Source of the DNA: an uncultured Bacilli bacterium
Lineage (GTDB): Bacteria; Bacillota_I; Bacilli_A; RF39; UBA660
DNA length: 50,218 nucleotides
Assembly: GCA_944371325.1 (NCBI GenBank)
Contig: CALVXO010000012.1
Span: 1-50,218, forward strand
Direction of reading: 5' to 3'
Both the position numbers and the translations under genes were made by a program. Of the stretch, positions 17,680 through 26,850 are shown piece by piece (the stretch's first letter is position 1; the number at the start of each line of letters is the position of its first letter). The notes under the pieces are model-generated. The model had not been told where the DNA came from. It ran no database searches and worked only from the letters and a program-made list of their open reading frames with translations.

Positions 17680-18416
17680 ACTTCTATCAACTCAGTACTT
17701 TCATTTTGCGAAGCAATCATAATTTTGATATTATTTATATCACTTAAATTATTTAGAGCTAAAGAAGGATCATTGTTTTGTTCAGATAAATGGGCTAAAA
17801 CAATACACTTAGTTCTATCACCAATTATTTTTTTTAAATATTCTTTACATTGATTGTTTGACAAATGACCTCGATCACCTAAAATTCTTTGCTTTATTTG
17901 ATAAGGATAATTAGGATTATTCATTAATAATTCAATGTCATGATTACTTTCAAAAATATATAAATCTTTATTATTTATTTTTTTTAAATTTTTTATATTA
18001 ATATATCCAGTATCAGTTACATAAACAATTTCTTTTTCATTATTTTTTACTATATATCCGACTGAATCAGTGTCATGAGAAGTTTTGAAAAAATCAACTA
18101 TTAAATCACTTAATACAACTTTATCTTCAAGTATTTCATAATCATCTAATATGTCACTTATTTGATTGTACATATCTAAAGTAAGATAAACTTTAGGATG
18201 ATGTTTTTTTACAAATACTTTTAATCCTGCTATATGATCAGTATGGGTATGAGTTATAAAAACACTATTTATATCATTAGGATTAACTCCTAACATAACT
18301 AATTTTTTTTCTATGTATAAATTACTCATCCCAACATCAATTAATATTTTAGTATTATTAGTTTCAACAAAAGTAGAATTACCTTTAGATCCTGATGCTA
18401 AGACTGATACTTTCAT
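17676..18416 (-). CDS. walJ: WalJ/YycJ family MBL-fold hydrolase
   Basis: About 247 residues. Metallo-beta-lactamase fold with KVSVLASGSKGNSTFVE start and the metal motif THTHTDHIAGL, then CIVLAHLSEQNNDP at the end. YycJ/WalJ is a 5'-exonuclease-like DNA repair/mismatch factor in Gram-positives, usually next to the walRK genes, which are not in this window. The ATG at 18414-18416 overlaps the stop of the upstream peptidase gene (TAATG). Confidence 0.88.
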   Translation of the reverse strand: MKVSVLASGSKGNSTFVETNNTKILIDVGMSNLYIEKKLVMLGVNPNDINSVFITHTHTDHIAGLKVFVKKHHPKVYLTLDMYNQISDILDDYEILEDKVVLSDLIVDFFKTSHDTDSVGYIVKNNEKEIVYVTDTGYINIKNLKKINNKDLYIFESNHDIELLMNNPNYPYQIKQRILGDRGHLSNNQCKEYLKKIIGDRTKCIVLAHLSEQNNDPSLALNNLSDINNIKIMIASQNESTELIEV

Positions 18417-20020
18417 TAATATAAACTCCAAGGATTAATGTGACAATATTGACAATCTTTCCATACTTCAAAATGTATATGAGGTCCGGTTGAATAACCG
18501 GTTGAACCAACATAACCTATTTGCTGACCACGTTCAACAGTCGAACCCACTTCAATTCCATCCATAAATTTATTCATATGAGCATATAAAGTATAATAAC
18601 CATTATTATGGTCTATAACAATATAGTTACCATATGAATAATGGTAAGCAACTTTCGTTATTACTGTTCCATTATTAGCAGCATAAACAGCCGAATTATA
18701 ACCTGTACCAGCGATATCTATTGCTTGATGGAATTTACGTTCTCCTGTTATTGGATGAATACGCCATGCATAATTATCTGTTATTGTCCATCCACTTTCA
18801 CTAGGCCAAGCCCAGTTAGATAAATCACCAACATTTGGAACATATTTATCTCCTTTAATTACAATTTTATCGATACTAGCTTTTAAAGTTTCTTTTCCTA
18901 CCGGTTCAACAAATTCAATATTACCATTAACTATTTTTTGTTTTTGACTAATTCTTTCTAGACCAGATTCACCTTCTTGTACAACTTTTTCATATCCTAT
19001 ATATTCATCATCATCATATTGATATACAGTTTTATAATCATTTTCTTTATCTTCAACAATATATTTTTCAATTACCACTTTTAATTGAGGATTAGTTTCC
19101 TTAATTAGTACTTTTGTACCAACAGCAATTAAACTATTTTCATCACGATACTTTGGATTAGAAATTAAAAATTCTTGATTACTAATTTGATTATTGAATG
19201 CTATATCACTTATCATTTCGCCTTCTTTTACTTCATATGTTTTTGTAACCGGATTATCACCATATAAAAGAAATTGCGCTAATTCTTGTGAATCAGTATA
19301 TATTTTTTCATCAATTGGAATTTGAATTTCTTTTACAGTTATATCTTCTTGTATATAAACATTTTCTATTACAGATCCTACAGTTTCAATTTCTATTTGA
19401 TTTCCTTCTAAATAAGCTTTATAATCATCTGCACCTACATAAGTCGCAATTAATTCATTAACTGCTTCTTCAAATATTTGTTTATCTGTTGTATAAAAAT
19501 ATTTTTGTTTATCTTCATCTCTTGTTATAAATTGGTAACCTTTAATAGTAAATGATTTCATATTTATAATTTTTGAATAAACATCTTCAACAGTTGATAT
19601 TTCTCCATTATAAGTTAATACTTTTTCAATATTTAACCCATTTGGAGTATATATTTTTTCAATAGTTTCGCCATCTTCAATTATAATATCCATACATTTT
19701 TTTTCGTCTTCTTCATAGTATTTTACTTCTTTACTATTATCAATTAAATCTTGTAAATTTTCTTCTTTAATAATTTCATCTAATGTTTTTTCATTTTCAC
19801 AATATGTTTTAGTTACTTCTTTTACATTTATTAGATGTTCAGTTGTTTCATTTATATATTTTTCTAATTCGGATTTTGATTTTATTGTTCCTAAATAATT
19901 ACCATCTAAATAAACGTTATATAATTCATTTGGATAATTGTTTTTACTATAACCGCAACAAACAAAAAATAAAATTATTCCGAATAATAAACTTACTATA
20001 ATCGCACCTAAATTTTTCAT
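18416..20020 (-). CDS. Secreted cell-wall M23 endopeptidase with LysM and G5 domains
   Basis: A 534-residue protein: N-terminal membrane/signal helix (4-24), a long coiled N-terminal region, a LysM-like segment about 248-293 (KTYEVKEGEMISDIAFNNQ), a G5 domain about 300-380, and a C-terminal M23 peptidase with HQAIDIAG and GPHIHFEVW supplying the zinc ligands. It likely cuts peptide cross-links of peptidoglycan and is held at the wall by LysM/G5. It overlaps dnaB by 4 bp and walJ by 1 bp, so it is in a translationally coupled run. Confidence 0.92.
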   Translation of the reverse strand: MKNLGAIIVSLLFGIILFFVCCGYSKNNYPNELYNVYLDGNYLGTIKSKSELEKYINETTEHLINVKEVTKTYCENEKTLDEIIKEENLQDLIDNSKEVKYYEEDEKKCMDIIIEDGETIEKIYTPNGLNIEKVLTYNGEISTVEDVYSKIINMKSFTIKGYQFITRDEDKQKYFYTTDKQIFEEAVNELIATYVGADDYKAYLEGNQIEIETVGSVIENVYIQEDITVKEIQIPIDEKIYTDSQELAQFLLYGDNPVTKTYEVKEGEMISDIAFNNQISNQEFLISNPKYRDENSLIAVGTKVLIKETNPQLKVVIEKYIVEDKENDYKTVYQYDDDEYIGYEKVVQEGESGLERISQKQKIVNGNIEFVEPVGKETLKASIDKIVIKGDKYVPNVGDLSNWAWPSESGWTITDNYAWRIHPITGERKFHQAIDIAGTGYNSAVYAANNGTVITKVAYHYSYGNYIVIDHNNGYYTLYAHMNKFMDGIEVGSTVERGQQIGYVGSTGYSTGPHIHFEVWKDCQYCHINPWSLY

Positions 20021-21369
20021 ACTTCACCTTCCATATTTTCATCAACCGAATTGAATGTACTTGTATTTGTTTTAAAGATAAGTGGGATATCTGTTACAGG
20101 ACCATTACGATGTTTAGCAATTATAAGTGTTGTTCTACTAGTATTTTCATCAATTCTTGCTTCTCGATCATAATAGTCTTCACGATGTAACATTGCTACT
20201 ATATCAGCATCCTGTTCGATAGATCCGGATTCCCTTAAATCACTTAATATAGGTCTATTATCTTTTCTTCCTTTTCCTTCAACGCTTCTTGATAATTGTG
20301 ATAAAGCGATAACAGGAACTTTTAATTCCATAGCTAAAGTTTTTAAATTTCTAGATATTTCAGTTACTTCTTGAACTCTATTTCCTTTATATCTATCAGA
20401 TCCTTGAATTAATTGTAAATAATCGATTATAATTACATCTAATCCATCTTTCATAGAAGCTAATCTTCGACATTTAGCTCTTATTTCACTAATAGTCATA
20501 CCAGATGTATCATCAATATACATCTTTGTTTCAGCTAATCTACTGATAGCTTCATTTATTCTTTTCCAATCGTCATTTTTTAAATTACCACTTTTTAATT
20601 TATCACCAAATATTTGACCTACTGAAGCCAACATTCTCATTACCAATTGTTCAGCACTCATTTCCATGTTAAATAAAGCTACTGTTTTTCCATTCATAGC
20701 CATATTAGTAGCTAAATTTAAAGCAAATGCTGTTTTACCCATACCAGGACGAGCTGCAATAATAATTAATTCATGAGGATGTAATCCAGATGTTATTTTA
20801 TCTAACTTATAAAATCCAGTTGAAATACCAGTCATTTCACCTTTATTTTTAGATATTTTTTCTAAGTCTGCTTGTGTTTTAAATAATACATCTTGAATAC
20901 TTCTAAATTCAGTTCCTTTTCTTGTTTTAACTACATTTAATATTTTGTTTTCAGCATTATCCAAAATATCATTAATACTATTTGTTGAGTTATATGCTTC
21001 TGTTACAATGTTCGTTGCTTCATCTATTAATCTTCTTAATATTGCTTTTTCTTCAACTATTTTTATATATTCATCAATATTAGCAGCGGTTGGAACACTT
21101 CTAGCAACAATAGTCAAATATTCAATACCACCAATAGTATTTAACCAATTTCTTTTTTTTAATTCTTCACTGACAGTCATTATATCAATTGGTTTATTTA
21201 CTTCTGCTAAATCTCTTATAACAGAAAATATTTTACTATGACTATCTAAATAAAATAAATTTTCATTTAAACTTTCAATACCTTTTTGCAAAGCATATTT
21301 AGTTAAAAACATCGATCCTAAGACCGCTTGTTCCGCTTCAATACTATGAGGTATAGTTTTTTCTTGCAT
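20017..21369 (-). CDS. dnaB: Replicative DNA helicase DnaB (Bacillus DnaC)
   Basis: A 450-residue protein beginning TIPHSIEAEQAVLGSMFL, with Walker A AARPGMGKTAFALNLA around residue 205, DYLQLIQ (Walker B) and SDLRESGSIEQDAD. It is the hexameric fork helicase. rplI-dnaB order and the upstream DHH gene match the Bacillus gdpP-rplI-dnaC locus. No intein or insertion is seen. Confidence 0.96.
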   Translation of the reverse strand: MQEKTIPHSIEAEQAVLGSMFLTKYALQKGIESLNENLFYLDSHSKIFSVIRDLAEVNKPIDIMTVSEELKKRNWLNTIGGIEYLTIVARSVPTAANIDEYIKIVEEKAILRRLIDEATNIVTEAYNSTNSINDILDNAENKILNVVKTRKGTEFRSIQDVLFKTQADLEKISKNKGEMTGISTGFYKLDKITSGLHPHELIIIAARPGMGKTAFALNLATNMAMNGKTVALFNMEMSAEQLVMRMLASVGQIFGDKLKSGNLKNDDWKRINEAISRLAETKMYIDDTSGMTISEIRAKCRRLASMKDGLDVIIIDYLQLIQGSDRYKGNRVQEVTEISRNLKTLAMELKVPVIALSQLSRSVEGKGRKDNRPILSDLRESGSIEQDADIVAMLHREDYYDREARIDENTSRTTLIIAKHRNGPVTDIPLIFKTNTSTFNSVDENMEGEV

Positions 21370-21376
21370 ATTTCAC

Positions 21377-21814
21377 CTACTTTACTAAGTTTATTTTTAA
21401 GTTTGCTGTTACTTTTTTATGTAATTCTACATTTACAATATGGGTACCTAAACTAGATAATGGATGATCTAATTTTATTTTGTTTTTATCAATATCATAG
21501 TTTAATTTTTTTAATTCTGTAACAATTTGCTTAGTACTAACACTACCAAAAACTCGGTCTTGTGTACCAACTTTTACTTTAATGTTTATTTTTAATTTTT
21601 CTAATTGTTCCTTTAATTTTTCACATTCTTTTATGTATAAATTTTCTTCTAATTCTTGTTTAGATTTTACTGTATTATAATGCTTTAAATTTGATTCATT
21701 AGCTATATTAGCTATTTTATTTTTTATTAAAAATGTTCCATACCCATCTTTTACTTCTTTTATATCACCTTTTTTTCCTTGACCTTTTAAATCTTTAATA
21801 AATATTACTTTCAT
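21377..21814 (-). CDS. rplI: Ribosomal protein bL9
   Basis: A 145-residue protein with [20 protein letters not shown], the N-terminal 23S-binding domain, a long connecting helix rich in Lys and Glu, and a C-terminal domain with [12 protein letters not shown]. Standard length. It overlaps the upstream DHH gene by one base. Confidence 0.97.
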   Translation of the reverse strand: MKVIFIKDLKGQGKKGDIKEVKDGYGTFLIKNKIANIANESNLKHYNTVKSKQELEENLYIKECEKLKEQLEKLKINIKVKVGTQDRVFGSVSTKQIVTELKKLNYDIDKNKIKLDHPLSSLGTHIVNVELHKKVTANLKINLVK

Positions 21815-22788
21815 TAGTCCTCCTTAATGTTACTTACTAAAATTTTTTCTACTTCTTTAATACTTTTATCTTTAATTTGAGTAGCAGCTTCTGTATAATG
21901 ACCGCCGCCACCTAATTTAGCCATTATTTGCTCAACATTTATTTTTCCTATCGATCTTGCACTAATGCCAACTATATCTTTAGAAATTTTTCCTATAGCA
22001 AAAGATGCCTCAACATTTTCAAATTGTAGAAGTTCTTCTGCTATTGATGCTAAATCTTTATTTTCGTATATTTTACTATCTAAAACACATATAGTCATGT
22101 TTTTATTTACCATATAACTTTTTTCAATTAGTTTTTGTCTTCTTATATATTCTTCTTTATTTTCTTGTAATAATTCTTGCTTTAATATATTATCCGCACC
22201 TAATTTAATTAAATAAGAAGCTGCTTCATATGTTTTATCAGTAGTTTTTAATCTAAAATTATTTGTATCTATTTCAAGACCAACTAACATAAAAGTAGCG
22301 AATAGGGGATCTATTTGTTTATTTAAGTATTTAATATAATTTGCCATAAATTCAACTGTACTAGAAAGTCCCTCATTAATATAACTTATCTTAGCATCTT
22401 TTATGTAATCTTTATTTTTTATATGATGATCAATTATAATGATGTTTTTAACTTTTGAAACTAGTTCAGGAATTTCTACCATTTCTTGCTTATGCGTATC
22501 CAAAATAATTAATAAAGTATCATCATTAATAATTTTATCAATGTTTGATTTTTTAATTGTATTAAAATATAAATTATTTTCTATAATCAAATCATAACTT
22601 TTTTTTAGTGAATTATTTTTTTCACTATTATTTATACATATATAACTTTCTTTTTTAAAACTATTAATTACTTGTTGTAATCCTAAAGCTGAACCCATAC
22701 CATCAAAATCAGGATTTTTATGTGTCATAATCAATATATTATTGTGTTCTTTTATAAATTGCGTTAATGAATTAAAGATTTCTTCCAT
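21814..22788 (-). CDS. DHH/DHHA1 phosphodiesterase, GdpP-like catalytic module without sensor half
   Basis: About 324 residues. DHH motifs: [31 protein letters not shown] and GLEIDTNNF; the DHHA1 part ends in [13 protein letters not shown]. The internal order and the position directly before rplI-dnaB match the C-terminal part of GdpP (c-di-AMP phosphodiesterase). The two N-terminal membrane helices, PAS and GGDEF-like domains of GdpP are missing. It resembles soluble DhhP/Pde2 or NrnA enzymes; substrates could be c-di-AMP, pApA or nanoRNA. The start at 22788 has GGGTGAT upstream. Confidence 0.85.
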   Translation of the reverse strand: MEEIFNSLTQFIKEHNNILIMTHKNPDFDGMGSALGLQQVINSFKKESYICINNSEKNNSLKKSYDLIIENNLYFNTIKKSNIDKIINDDTLLIILDTHKQEMVEIPELVSKVKNIIIIDHHIKNKDYIKDAKISYINEGLSSTVEFMANYIKYLNKQIDPLFATFMLVGLEIDTNNFRLKTTDKTYEAASYLIKLGADNILKQELLQENKEEYIRRQKLIEKSYMVNKNMTICVLDSKIYENKDLASIAEELLQFENVEASFAIGKISKDIVGISARSIGKINVEQIMAKLGGGGHYTEAATQIKDKSIKEVEKILVSNIKED

Positions 22789-22827
22789 AAAATCACCCAT
22801 ATTAATTATACTATAAAATTAGAATAA

Positions 22828-22852
22828 TAAAAAGAGAATTTACATTTTCTCT
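22828..22852 (-). terminator. Intrinsic terminator of whiA
   Basis: AGAGAA/TTCTCT stem followed by U-run; the whiA stop codon (22840-22842) lies in the loop. Confidence 0.6.
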
Positions 22853-23733
22853 CTTAATTTGTCAGCTAAATTACTTATTTTTTTTAATCGATGATATATT
22901 CCTGATTTAGTAATTTTCTTACCTGTTTCTATTGAAATTATTTCACTTAGTTCTAATAATGATACATCCTTATACTTTAATCTATATAAAGCAACAACTT
23001 GTTCTTTTTCATCTAATAAATCTAATCCTACTTTATTAATAATCTCAATATCTTTTATTTGTTTACTTGCCGTTTCAATTATTTTATCAACATTTGCTTG
23101 TTCACAATTATTTAATCTGTTAGTCATGTTTTTATGATCACGGTAAATTCTTATATCCTCATAATACATAACAGCATTATACGCATTAATTAGTCTTAAA
23201 AAATCACTTATCTTTTCAGCTTCTTTAATATATATCATATATTTAGTGTCTCTTTTTAATACTTTACTATTTAAATTATATTTATTTAGTAAATCACTGA
23301 TAAAAAAAGCATATTTTTCATCATTAACTAAAAATTCTAAATGATACCTTGAAGTTTTAGGATCATTAATCGATCCACTCATCAAAAATAAACCTCTTAA
23401 GTAAGCCCTTTTTGACTCATCATCATCAATAATATAATCTTTAGGTATCTTGTTTGATAAATCAATGTTTTTGTTTTTTATGTGTAAAATATACAAATAT
23501 TTTTTATTAAAATTTATACTTCTTCTAACTATAATATTTGGTATTACATGATATATATCTTTAATTAAATTAAATATTCTTCTTGATACACTAGCATTTT
23601 CGGTAGTTATTTTTATGATATTATCTTCTAATATAGCTCCGTTAGCTAGAATAGCTTCTAATTCAGCAATCTTTTCTACATTATTTACTTCTAATTTACT
23701 TACTTCATTTTTTACTGTACTTGTAAACGACAT
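22840..23733 (-). CDS. whiA: DNA-binding protein WhiA
   Basis: A 297-residue protein: MSFTSTVKNEVSKLE start, degenerate LAGLIDADG homing-endonuclease-like domain (RAYLRGLFLMSGSINDP near residue 108), and a C-terminal HTH (RLKYKDVSLLELSEII then GIYHRLKKI). In Actinobacteria it controls sporulation; in Bacillota it affects cell division and chromosome segregation. It directly follows yvcK by 2 bp, as in Bacillus yvcK-yvcL. The rapZ gene that usually precedes them is absent. Confidence 0.95.
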   Translation of the reverse strand: MSFTSTVKNEVSKLEVNNVEKIAELEAILANGAILEDNIIKITTENASVSRRIFNLIKDIYHVIPNIIVRRSINFNKKYLYILHIKNKNIDLSNKIPKDYIIDDDESKRAYLRGLFLMSGSINDPKTSRYHLEFLVNDEKYAFFISDLLNKYNLNSKVLKRDTKYMIYIKEAEKISDFLRLINAYNAVMYYEDIRIYRDHKNMTNRLNNCEQANVDKIIETASKQIKDIEIINKVGLDLLDEKEQVVALYRLKYKDVSLLELSEIISIETGKKITKSGIYHRLKKISNLADKLREKM

Positions 23734-23735
23734 AA

Positions 23736-24686
23736 CTAATCACCCTTTAATAAATATGAATATATATGAAACCCTAATTTAGCTGTATTATGCCTTAAAA
23801 CATCATCATCTACACTTATAAAATTATCAGCAATAATTTTTAAATTTAATTTCTTTAATTCTTCTTTATCATATATGACTTGATCTTTTTGTTCAGTAGT
23901 TAAATATTTTTCTTTTACTTTTTTAGTTATTTTACCATTATTAACTAAAATAATTGATACCTTTCTTTTATTTAAATATTTATTTATTGCTTTTATATGA
24001 TCACTCGCTTTATAATTGTCAGTTTCTCCTGGTTGTGTCATTATATTACATACATACATTATATCAGCTTTACTATTATCAATAGCATTTTTAACTTCGT
24101 CACATATTAAATTAGGTAATAAACTAGTATATAAACTTCCCATACTAAAAATAATTAAATCTGCATGTTCTATTTCATATATTACATCATCTAATACCTT
24201 TGGTTTTTCTTTATAAAATATTTCTTTTATTTTTTTTTGACTTTCTGTAATATTGTGTTCTCCTTCAATTATAGTGTCATCTTCCATTTTTGACATTAAT
24301 ATTACATTGTCTTCAGTTAAAGGTAACACTTTACCTTTTAAATTTAAAATTTTACCTAATGATTCAATACTGGTAGACAAATTTCCTGAAACATTTATAA
24401 GACCAGTAAGTAACAAATTCCCTAAAGCATGACCATTCAAATCACTATTAGTTTTAAATCTATAATTTAACAATTTTTGAAATAAAGGTTCTGTTTCTGA
24501 TAGTGCTATTATAACTTGTCTTATATCTCCAACAGCAGGAACATTAAATTCTTTTCTTAATTTTCCTGTACTTCTTCCATCATCAGATACAGCTACAATA
24601 GCAGTTATATCAACAGGAAATTGTTTTAAACCACGAAGTAGTGTAGATAAACCTGTTCCACCGCCTAATACAACAACTTTTTTCAT
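23736..24686 (-). CDS. yvcK: YvcK/gluconeogenesis factor family protein
   Basis: A 316-residue protein with VVVLGGGTGLSTLLRGLKQF at the N-terminus (nucleotide-sugar binding, CofD-like fold), AVSDDGRSTGKLR, and the GHALGNLLL motif. YvcK binds UDP-sugars and is needed for morphology and gluconeogenic growth. It starts a two-gene unit with whiA, and its promoter has an extended -10 TGATATAAT at 24712-24720. Confidence 0.95.
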   Translation of the reverse strand: MKKVVVLGGGTGLSTLLRGLKQFPVDITAIVAVSDDGRSTGKLRKEFNVPAVGDIRQVIIALSETEPLFQKLLNYRFKTNSDLNGHALGNLLLTGLINVSGNLSTSIESLGKILNLKGKVLPLTEDNVILMSKMEDDTIIEGEHNITESQKKIKEIFYKEKPKVLDDVIYEIEHADLIIFSMGSLYTSLLPNLICDEVKNAIDNSKADIMYVCNIMTQPGETDNYKASDHIKAINKYLNKRKVSIILVNNGKITKKVKEKYLTTEQKDQVIYDKEELKKLNLKIIADNFISVDDDVLRHNTAKLGFHIYSYLLKGD

Positions 24687-24711
24687 TTTATCACCACTTA
24701 ATTTTATTTTT

Positions 24712-24720
24712 ATTATATCA
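24712..24720 (-). promoter_or_regulatory. Extended -10 promoter of yvcK-whiA
   Basis: TGATATAAT 26 bp upstream of the ATG; the -35 is weak. Confidence 0.45.
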
Positions 24721-24732
24721 TAGTTTATTACA

Positions 24733-24776
24733 AAAGAAAAAGCGATTTTTCGATTTTACTCTACTAAACCACTTTT
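24733..24776 (-). terminator. Terminator closing the transcript downstream of the pilin-like gene
   Basis: AAGTGGTTT pairs with AAATCGCTT (two G-U pairs), then UUUUUCUUUU. The loop starts AGTAGAG, as in the terminator after the Noc-like gene (32019-32056). Confidence 0.55.
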
Positions 24777-24887
24777 AAACAGTTGTTTTATCACCAATAT
24801 TTTTAGGTTACCCTAGGGAATAAGGTTTGTTTCCCAATGCTTATCTTTAAATAACCTTGGTCATATAAATCTCAGTTTAAAAGGAAT

Positions 24888-24965
24888 CTGCACGCACGCC
24901 GTTCGTATTCGAAGAACTATTGTTGTTGGATTGCCATTGTTGTTTACGTTGCGAACGTTAGACGA
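24888..24965 (-). repeat. Variable/template-repeat-like copy, 78 bp, outside any gene
   Basis: It shares the terminal GGCGTGCGTGCAG and the initial TCGTCTAACGTTCGCAACGT with the first variable region of the pilin-like gene. Between these ends it is adenine-rich (AACAACAATGGC, AACAACAAT). By hand alignment to 25787-25865 there is one 1-nt gap and 16 substitutions, 11 of them at adenines of this copy. This fits a DGR template repeat or a detached, decayed variable region. Confidence 0.6.
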
Positions 24966-24994
24966 ACTATATAGCCTTACACCCATATTTGCCT

Positions 24995-25021
24995 CACCTT
25001 GCCCTTTTCATCGGCAAGGTG
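24995..25021. other. Perfect 9-bp hairpin about 130 bp after the second variable region
   Basis: CACCTTGCC/GGCAAGGTG with a 9-nt loop. There is no U-run on the minus strand. DGR targets are known to have a DNA hairpin shortly after the variable region; alternatively it may stop plus-strand transcription. Confidence 0.5.
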
Positions 25022-25067
25022 TGTCTTTTCTTCGTTTATACATTACTGTTATTCCTACAATATTTTC

Positions 25068-26765
25068 TTATTGTAATACATATGGTGAGTTTGGAGTACC
25101 TTCACCTCCTGTGAAGGTTATGGCTGAAGTCCCTGACTTCAGATATATAACTGCACGCACGCCGTACCTGTACAAAACGTAAATGAAATTGAGGCCGCCA
25201 CTGTCGTAGACGCTGCTAACTTCAGACGAACTATATCTATTCATTGTCCAATAACAGCTTAATACCGTTGGATTTTCTATTGTATTTACATCGACAAATG
25301 TTTTTGTACTTGATGTGCCTAAATCTATATCATTGCCACTGAACATCTCTCCTACTGTTGGTAATCCAATACTTGCAGTTATTGTTGTACTTTGTGGTAC
25401 TGTATAACTATTTCCTGATTCATACATGCCTACTCCATATGTTCCTGTTGTTATATATTTACTGTCAATATTTGCAATAAATCCATTTAATACATTTGTA
25501 TATATTAAATCACTTGTTGTTATATTATCACTTGCATTATCAGCCCATGCACTTGTTGTTGGAAGTAATCCATTTAATACCACTTTTATACTGTCATTAT
25601 TTTTACTTACCACTCTAAATGTACACATATTATCTTCTCCACAAGCTTTATCACTTCCGCTATATGGTACATTGATATATTCTCCTACTTGAACATTATC
25701 TGTATTCGTTGTTTTGTTTGCTACTTGATAATTGTTCTCAAGAGTACCATCCCCTTTGGTGATGGTTATATCAGATATTTTTATAACTGCACGCACGCCG
25801 TACGCAGCCCTAGTACTATCGCTGCGGAGGTCGCCATTGTAGTATACGTTGCGAACGTTAGACGAATCAGCTCTATTTCCTAACCACCAATAATCTTTTA
25901 TATCCAAGAAATGATCTGTACTTCCAGCTCTTATATATTGGTCTTCATCTAATAATCCTACTTTTTGAACTGTTGTTATTTCACTTACATTATCATATAT
26001 TCCTACATTAAATGTACTATCTTTAATATTACTTTGTATACTACTATCTAAACTATTCCAAAAATAATCATTTAACCATGTGTTGATATAACTTGATTCA
26101 TATGCTTCTTGTGACTCCCATACTGCACTGGCTGGTTGAATTGTTGTTAATGGCTGTTGAGTTATTAATGTTATTGTGTTAGCACTCGTATCAAACTCCA
26201 ACACTCTCCATTGATGTCCTCCATACCATAAGAAATTATTTGCTACTTGGTCGTTTGTTCCAGTATAATAATATAAATTTTCATTTGTACTATCTTTTAC
26301 TAATCCTGTTGTGTTAGATTCGTTATATTGTTCTAATAATTTTGTAATTAACGAATTAGGATTTCTTGGACAACTTTCATCATCCATAGCAAATGTTCCA
26401 CTTGAACATAATGTAAATTTATGATTATTACTTTTAATAACTAATGTTGTTAATTTTTTTCCATCATATACTAATTCATTTATTGTTGCATTTCCTAAAT
26501 TAACCATTGTTGGTACGTCATCTTTATCCATACTTGATGTGCATATTCTTTCATAACTATTATCTAGTTGATATTTCATTTCTTCACTGGCACAATAATT
26601 ATTTATTCCCCCTAATATCATATTGGCTTCTGATCTTCCTGCTGTTATTCTTGCATCTTCCACAACATCTAATATTATTGGTGTAGCTATTAAAGCTACT
26701 ATTGCTAAAATAATAATTACTGCTAATAATTCAATTAATGTAAAACCTTTGTGCTTTTTATACAT
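25068..26765 (-). CDS. Prepilin-like surface protein with two DGR-type variable C-type-lectin-like domains
   Basis: A 565-residue protein. Residues 1-28 are a class III prepilin leader and helix (KGFTLIELLAVIIILAIVAL, Gly at -1). Two related domains follow, about 140-330 and 345-545. Each contains a WRVLEFD or FRVVSKN strand and ends in a variable stretch closed by YGVRAVI (301-327 and 513-539). Within these stretches codons turn from the usual A/T-ending to C-ending (AAC, CGC, AGC, GAC, TAC), and the two copies differ mainly at codon positions 1 and 2. That is the mark of adenine mutagenesis from AAC codons in a DGR template. It is probably an exported, hypervariable binding protein. Promoter at 26822-26850; monocistronic. 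Confidence 0.8.
   Translation of the reverse strand: MYKKHKGFTLIELLAVIIILAIVALIATPIILDVVEDARITAGRSEANMILGGINNYCASEEMKYQLDNSYERICTSSMDKDDVPTMVNLGNATINELVYDGKKLTTLVIKSNNHKFTLCSSGTFAMDDESCPRNPNSLITKLLEQYNESNTTGLVKDSTNENLYYYTGTNDQVANNFLWYGGHQWRVLEFDTSANTITLITQQPLTTIQPASAVWESQEAYESSYINTWLNDYFWNSLDSSIQSNIKDSTFNVGIYDNVSEITTVQKVGLLDEDQYIRAGSTDHFLDIKDYWWLGNRADSSNVRNVYYNGDLRSDSTRAAYGVRAVIKISDITITKGDGTLENNYQVANKTTNTDNVQVGEYINVPYSGSDKACGEDNMCTFRVVSKNNDSIKVVLNGLLPTTSAWADNASDNITTSDLIYTNVLNGFIANIDSKYITTGTYGVGMYESGNSYTVPQSTTITASIGLPTVGEMFSGNDIDLGTSSTKTFVDVNTIENPTVLSCYWTMNRYSSSEVSSVYDSGGLNFIYVLYRYGVRAVIYLKSGTSAITFTGGEGTPNSPYVLQ
25151..25229 (-). repeat. Variable region 2 (DGR type), residues 513-539
   Basis: 79 bp from TCGTCT to the shared GC-rich end GGCGTGCGTGCAG. 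It encodes SSEVSSVYDSGG and then a variable run before YGVRA. Confidence 0.65.
25787..25865 (-). repeat. Variable region 1 (DGR type), residues 301-327
   Basis: 79 bp, the same length and ends as variable region 2. It encodes SSNVRNVYYNGDL and then a variable run before YGVRA. Confidence 0.65.
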
Positions 26766-26821
26766 ATATATTCTTATATTCTCCTTTCAAATTTTAAGAC
26801 TACTATCTTTAACATAATTCA

Positions 26822-26850
26822 AGTATACAATATTTTTTTATTATTTTCAA
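26822..26850 (-). promoter_or_regulatory. Sigma-A promoter of the variable pilin-like gene
   Basis: TTGAAA, 17 bp, TATACT with an upstream TG. A (CG)5 run lies about 10 bp upstream of the -35 (26861-26872). Confidence 0.65.

Larger units (their letters stand above)
24777..25067. other. Gene-free stretch holding a third variable-region copy and a hairpin
   Basis: No open reading frame of note. From right to left it holds a hairpin (24995-25021), the A-rich variable-region-like copy (24888-24965) and about 110 bases with the GC-richer segment CCCTAGGG near 24812. No avd-like or reverse transcriptase coding sequence is present. Confidence 0.7.

Noticed and set aside
24803..24850. Palindromic CCCTAGGG and nearby GC-richer sequence as an IS end or riboswitch
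   Set aside because: No transposase, target duplication or recognisable aptamer consensus. It is noted only as unexplained sequence beside the variable-region copy.
24931..25182. Plus-strand open frame across the variable-region area
   Set aside because: It is antisense to the pilin-like gene and intergenic region, has no ribosome-binding site and no recognisable domain.
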